Assembly: GCF_026262505.1 (NCBI RefSeq)
Contig: NC_067203.1
Location: 21,371,411-21,435,410, forward strand
DNA length: 64,000 nucleotides
DNA from: Trichomonas vaginalis G3
Lineage: Eukaryota > Parabasalia > Trichomonadida > Trichomonadidae
Reading direction: 5' to 3'
Both the position numbers and the translations under genes were made by a program. The notes below the pieces were generated by a model. That model made no database searches. It worked only from the letters and a program-made list of their open reading frames with translations, and was not told the DNA's origin. Shown one piece after another: positions 60,232 to 64,000 of the stretch; the stretch's first letter is position 1; every line of letters begins with the position of its first letter.

Positions 60232-60651
60232 ATGACGAAATATATTTCAGTCAACAAGTACATGACAGAAGTCAAAGAAGAACTAGACCCATTCATATAT
60301 TTGAATGTTTACTTCTACCATTTTGAAAAGTCTACATTTGACAAAGTTTGGAACATCGAACCTGTTAAGTTTGCTATTGTGACTAAAAATGGTGCGAAAT
60401 TTGAAGACTTAGACATAGAAGGTTTGTTAGCAGTCAAAGAAAATTTTGACAGAAGGTTCTCAAACCTTAAAGAAGGCAAAGCATACAAACTTGTTATACC
60501 TTATGAACCAAAGAAAGCAGACGACTATGAATATTATGAGTCTAAGATAGTTGAAGTTCAAGGTAAATTAGGTAAAAAGATTTTAGAGTCTAAGCCAGTG
60601 TTTGCCCCTAAAGAGGAAGAGAACATTGACATTGACCCAGAAATGTTCTAA
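60232..60651 (+). CDS. Conserved viral protein, SSB-like acidic tail (element 3)
   Basis: 139 residues, about 93% identical by eye to 38758-39177, with the same acidic end PKEEENIDIDPEMF. Intact while most neighbours are broken, which suggests either recent decay of the others or selection on this gene. It is convergent with 60668. Confidence 0.7.
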   Translation: MTKYISVNKYMTEVKEELDPFIYLNVYFYHFEKSTFDKVWNIEPVKFAIVTKNGAKFEDLDIEGLLAVKENFDRRFSNLKEGKAYKLVIPYEPKKADDYEYYESKIVEVQGKLGKKILESKPVFAPKEEENIDIDPEMF

Positions 60652-60667
60652 AAATAAAATTTTATTT

Positions 60668-61123
60668 TTACATGTCAAATTTCTTTTTCTCTGGAACTGG
60701 TTCAGGTTCTTTTTTCTCTTCTTCTACTTTCTTTTCTTTCTTTTCTCTCTTCTTCTTCTTCTCTGGTGGAGTTATGTCAAATTTCTCAGAACCATATTTA
60801 TGTAAAAGTTCTTTGTCCTTTAATAGCTCTTCTATTCTGTTTCCTATTTCATCTTCAAGAACAGCGCATGTGTCTTCTTTGCATTCTAAGAACTTTTGTT
60901 GGACTTCATCTTTCCAATCGGCGTCATCTCTGTCAACAAGTCTGTCATTGACAAATTTTAAGACTGCTCTTTGTAATGTTTTATGGTTCTTGTCATATTC
61001 CCAGAAACAGAACTTTAGAACAAATTCACCTTTCTTGTTTACACTATGTAAGATTTTATGGTCGACAGATGTTTTAGAGTCGAAAAGTTTGTCTCGAATA
61101 TAGATAGCGAAATCGCTAGACAT
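60668..61123 (-). CDS. Conserved viral protein with Lys/Glu tail (element 3)
   Basis: 151 residues, intact, counterpart of 38292-38741. Differences cluster in the Lys/Glu tail (KKKKREKKEKKVEEEKKEPE) and at LQRAV for LSRAV and YGSEKF for YSCAKF. Shares a 36-bp bidirectional A/T promoter with the ATPase gene. Confidence 0.75.
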   Translation of the reverse strand: MSSDFAIYIRDKLFDSKTSVDHKILHSVNKKGEFVLKFCFWEYDKNHKTLQRAVLKFVNDRLVDRDDADWKDEVQQKFLECKEDTCAVLEDEIGNRIEELLKDKELLHKYGSEKFDITPPEKKKKREKKEKKVEEEKKEPEPVPEKKKFDM

Positions 61124-61159
61124 TTTCTAAAAGATAAAAATTTTAATTTTTCTAAAAAT

Positions 61160-62030
61160 ATGTTAGAAAAAAAGTTTGCTGACATTGACAAGAAATTTGA
61201 GAATGTTTTAAATAAGAACAAGAGGAAGTTGGAAAATGCTCAGATAAAACCCATACATGACAAGTTCTTATTTGCTCAGAATGGTATAACAGGTCTAATT
61301 GCACCACCTGGGTCGGGTAAGACTTTCACTTATCTTAAAATGGCTGCACAACAACAAGAACTAGATGAGAAGAACCCATTCTATGAGTTAGTAGTCATTT
61401 GTAGTACTTCTGGTCAATTGACCAAACCGTCAATTCGTTCAAAGATATTATAAAGAAGTCTAAGTTAGTATGTATAAAAGACTCTGAGTTGTTAGATTGG
61501 ATAAAGAAGTACCAAAGAAGATTTTGAAGTACAATGCTATAAATGAGTATATAAATTCGAAGTTTAAAGACCCAAATGAGGAAATGCAGAGAATATTAGA
61601 GAAGAAAACACTTCAGAAACAAACAGAAAGAGATAGAATACATTTCGAAGAAATTGCAATTACGATTGGAAGACTTACCCTCACAGATGTCTTCTTATCT
61701 TAGATGACTTTGCTTCTCATCCTTGTTAAAGAACAGAGAACAAGACATGTGTCGAATTCTTTAAGAAGCTCAGACACTTTAACATTTCAGTTGTCATTTG
61801 TGTACAGACAGCAAGAGTTTAAGTAAGGATGTTAAAGAATACTTACTGACATTGTACTTTTCCCTGGATTGTCCGAAGACGATTTCATGGAACTTATGAA
61901 AGAGTCCATGGCAGGTAAGTTTGACAGACATGAACTATGGGAGAAGTACAAAGTCATACAAGACCCTCATACTTCTTTCAGAATTCACATCTACGCGAAC
62001 AAAGTTCAAATTGTAAAAAGTCAAGCTTGA
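61160..62030 (+). pseudogene. Packaging ATPase of element 3, frameshifted
   Basis: Counterpart of 37380-38255. The Walker A segment (APPGSGKTFTYL) is intact in the first frame, which breaks near 61425. Further shifts follow near 61520, 61610, 61720 and 61830; the Walker B region is still readable (LILDDFASHP). Ends with the same VKSQA and TGA at 62028-62030. The motor of this copy cannot be made as assembled. Confidence 0.7.
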
Positions 62031-62035
62031 AAAAT

Positions 62036-62215
62036 AAATGGTTCATTTACTCTGCTTGTTTGAAGTTGTCAAAATACTCTGTTATTTTTCACTGTTTTTC
62101 ATGAGTTTTGGCGACCAGGGTTTCTTCCCTACTCGCTGTTCTTCACGATTTTCATACGGAATCTCTTCTCTCGGTTTTCCGAGAGAAGCAATCTTATGTC
62201 ATTTTACTCAGAATT
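62036..62215 (-). pseudogene. Deletion remnant of the KilA-N gene
   Basis: Reads the last codons of the element 2 KilA-N gene (EYFDNFKQVE, from 62036) and then jumps to its middle (ATACGGAATCTCTTCTCTCGGTTTTCCGAGAG, the TLGKPR..EIPYEN region). The DNA-binding core and the N-terminus are absent. Similar scrambled pieces lie at 36296-36400 in element 2. Confidence 0.6.
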
Positions 62216-62246
62216 TTACTCAGAATTCAATAAAAATATATTTTAG

Positions 62247-62291
62247 GGTAGAAGGGTAGATATAACCTGTTTTCTAACCTCTTTTCTACCC
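62247..62291. repeat. Inverted-repeat hairpin
   Basis: GGGTAGAAGGGTAGATATAACC ... TTTCTAACCTCTTTTCTACCC, preceded by AAAATATATTTTA. Member of the hairpin family described at 4003-4034. Confidence 0.65.
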
Positions 62292-62294
62292 CAG

Positions 62295-63213
62295 TTATTT
62301 TATAAGCGTTTTACATGGTAAAACATTGTGAATTCGTGAAATTCTAAACAATTTCGTAGCTTCTATTTCTTCTGTCAGTACATCGAATGTTTTAACTATG
62401 CCGAATGTTTCTTTATATTTCTTCTTGACATCTGAAAGAAGGAAATCGTCAGCTGTTGGATAGTTTTTGTTCAGAAATGTCAACATGTCCATTTTATCTT
62501 CTGCTGGTTTCTCTACTTCTTTCTTTAAGTCTGCATAGTCGTTTCGCATACGTTCTATCTCTTTGACGGAGTAGTTATATTTCCTCATTGCTGCTTTACA
62601 TTTTGAACATTGCGGGTTCATTTTAGCATTGTACATTGAAATCTTACCTGCTAGTATGACTAAGGCGTCAATTGCTCTCTTTAACTCAAAAGTTGCGGGT
62701 TTTATCTGTTCATTCCATATCTTACCTCTTCTATCTTTATCTCTTATCTGCCATACACATTCAGCAACTAACGAAACAAAGTTGTCGTAGGTCTTAAACT
62801 TCAGATTTATATATGTCAGAGATGTTCTTATATACCATGTCGCAATCTTTGTCCATGACTTTGTGGTTGCAATGAAATCCAAGAAACTCATAGTTAACCT
62901 TTCGTATGAACTTCTTTATTTCTACTGAGTCAGTTGCTTTGACTTCTATTTCATCGAATTCTGGAATAGTAAGCTTTTGTTGTTGGATTTCAGGCAATTT
63001 GGGTAAATGGTCAATAATATCCTGCATTTCATAAAGATACTGTTCATTTGTTTCATCTTTCGCACTACAGTCTAAATTACTTGTTAAAAGTTCTTGCTTT
63101 ATCTTCTGGATTTTTGTTTCGAAAGTATATGAAGAAGGAATGAAGCTTTTCATCTCTACTAACATTGAAGTTGGGTTCATGACTAACGAGTTTGGTGCTG
63201 TTGTTGCTAACAT
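62295..63213 (-). pseudogene. Copy of the 33748 gene in element 3, frameshifted
   Basis: Starts at ATG 63213 with MLATTAPNSLVMNPTSMLVE and follows the element 2 protein to YKNISDIYKS, where a shift near 62800 leads to the second frame (FKTYDNFVSLVAECVWQIRD ... NPQCSKCKAAMRKYNYSVKE). A last shift lies near 62340 before the HVKRL-type end. The CxxC site is kept. Confidence 0.65.
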
Positions 63214-63249
63214 GTTCTTACAATAAAAATAAAAAATATTTTTTTAAAA

Positions 63250-63576
63250 AAACCAACTTTATTTTTTATTTCGGGAAAACTCATGACAAATTCAAGAGGG
63301 TAGAAAAGAGGTTAGAAAAGAGGTTATATCTAACCTTCTACCCTAAAATATATTTTTGCCGAATTCATGAGTTTTGGTTGAAAGAATACGGTGGAGCCAA
63401 AAGTGGCTCGACCTCAAAACAAGCATTTTCTGTATAAAATTCATGAAAATTCATGAGGGTAGAAAAGAGGTTAGAAAAGAGGTTATATCTAACCTTCTAC
63501 CCTAAATATATTTTTGCCGAATTCAGCAACAAAATTCAAATTGTAAACGGTTTAATAGAAAAAGTGTAATTTTTTC
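63250..63576. repeat. Two hairpin blocks, no gene
   Basis: Two copies of GGGTAGAAAAGAGGTTAGAAAAGAGGTTATATCTAACCTTCTACCC-type hairpins (63297-63345 and 63457-63505, read with the inner GGTTATATCTAACC), each followed by ATATATTTTTGCCGAATTCA. The A/T leader for 63577 closes the stretch. Confidence 0.7.
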
Positions 63577-63765
63577 ATGTCCGAAGACTCGAAGGTGCAA
63601 CACTTCCAAAATACCGACGAACTCAGAAGAGCAGCATGGCAGTATGTTCTTGACAACTTCTTTGAGTTCTCCAGGTACACCTTGGAAAATGCTGAAGAAC
63701 TCCGACACAGAGAATTTGGAGAAATTGCACTCCAATACTACCTTGACAAACAAAGGGTAAAATAA
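63577..63765 (+). CDS. Small helical protein
   Basis: 62 residues (MSEDSKVQHFQNTDELRRAA; WQYVLDNFFEFSRYTLENAE). Helical and acidic at the start, no recognised family. It follows the leader AAAAAGTGTAATTTTTTC. No counterpart is visible in element 2 at this place, where the dyad array and Pro-rich gene lie. Confidence 0.5.
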   Translation: MSEDSKVQHFQNTDELRRAAWQYVLDNFFEFSRYTLENAEELRHREFGEIALQYYLDKQRVK

Positions 63766-63801
63766 GACTAAAAACTTAACGTTTAAAAAGTGACATTTTT
63801 A

Positions 63802-64000
63802 ATGAGCTCCGAGTCACCGAGAAAACTTGGTCAGATGTTAGCAGCTTACTTCCCTGAGGAGGATGGAAGCGTTACATACGTAAGGTTCAAAAACAACGAA
63901 CCTGGAATTGCGTACCAAATTCGCAATTACATGACCATGGAAGAGTACGAAAGGTTTCTACAAGAGAAACCAGCTCTAAACAACTCAGAAAAGAAAGAGT
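63802..64000 (+). CDS. Unrecognised protein, cut by the window edge
   Basis: Open from ATG 63802 (MSSESPRKLGQMLAAYFPEE) for 66 codons to the window end, containing SVTYVRFKNNEPGIAYQIRN and MEEYERFLQEKPAL. The leader AAAAAGTGACATTTTTA is the usual viral type. Too short to classify. Confidence 0.5.
   Translation, partial: MSSESPRKLGQMLAAYFPEEDGSVTYVRFKNNEPGIAYQIRNYMTMEEYERFLQEKPALNNSEKKE

Larger units (their letters stand above)
51971..64000. mobile_element. Element 3: left part of a related polinton-like virus
   Basis: Starts with about 32 A residues and a terminal repeat almost identical to that of element 2, then carries P1, P2, capsid, penton-like, HNH, SSB-like, ATPase and other genes in the element 2 order but in the opposite direction. 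Most genes are frameshifted. The right end, integrase, fibre and methylase would lie beyond the window. Confidence 0.85.

Noticed and set aside
1-64000. tRNA or rRNA genes
   Set aside because: No stretch with tRNA box A/B spacing or rRNA-like conserved sequence was found by eye; the GC-rich island at 10150 lacks these boxes.

Overview
The window is AT-rich eukaryotic DNA, most likely from a parabasalid protist (Trichomonas/Tritrichomonas type). The host genes are intronless: a divergent PPP-family phosphatase (7218-8306, minus) and a two-repeat Myb protein (49612-50466, plus), both large families in that group. A MULE-type zinc-finger fragment, many tandem repeats and integrated Maverick/polinton-like viral elements fit the same host. 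The assignment is inference; no rRNA or tRNA gene was seen.

Layout. 1-4660: right end of an integrated virus (element 1) with a broken capsid gene and small genes, ending in a perfect 14-bp-stem terminal hairpin. 4661-11230: host DNA with 121-bp, 269-bp and 111-bp repeats, a long TA-rich microsatellite, the phosphatase gene and a hairpin-rich tract. 11231-22786: a satellite of about 86 units of 122 bp arranged as a giant inverted repeat around a 260-bp centre. 22787-24398: host DNA without a recognisable gene. 24399-48630: a host transposon-like repeat (10-bp target duplication) that is split by element 2. 24485-47658: element 2, a complete 23.2-kb virus-like element with 56-bp terminal inverted repeats and a TGATAT target duplication. 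48641-51055: host DNA with the Myb gene. 51056-51970: a second copy of the host repeat, carrying the uninterrupted (empty) version of the element 2 target site, itself split by element 3. 51971-64000: left part of element 3, a relative of element 2 that runs off the window.

Element 2 encodes an rve-type integrase, an FtsK/HerA-like packaging ATPase, a D5-like SF3 helicase, a candidate major capsid protein, a Q-rich candidate minor capsid protein, amphipathic candidate membrane-active peptides, a fibre with a phage tail-collar C-terminus, a D12-class adenine methylase, a KilA-N protein, a KilA-N/T5orf172 protein and about a dozen unrecognised small proteins. I found no family B DNA polymerase and no adenovirus-type protease between its termini, so it looks like a polymerase-less polinton-like virus rather than a classic Maverick. 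Element 3 carries the same backbone in the same order, but the helicase gene is replaced by an HNH homing-type endonuclease and most structural genes are frameshifted. Most viral genes begin just downstream of an A/T-rich TATTTTTA-like motif, and inverted-repeat hairpins fill the viral intergenic spaces.

Cautions. Many viral genes carry single-base frameshifts. Some may be assembly errors, as the ragged satellite edges also suggest. Function calls for capsid, penton, fibre and SSB-like proteins rest on position, composition and visible motifs only, not on database searches.
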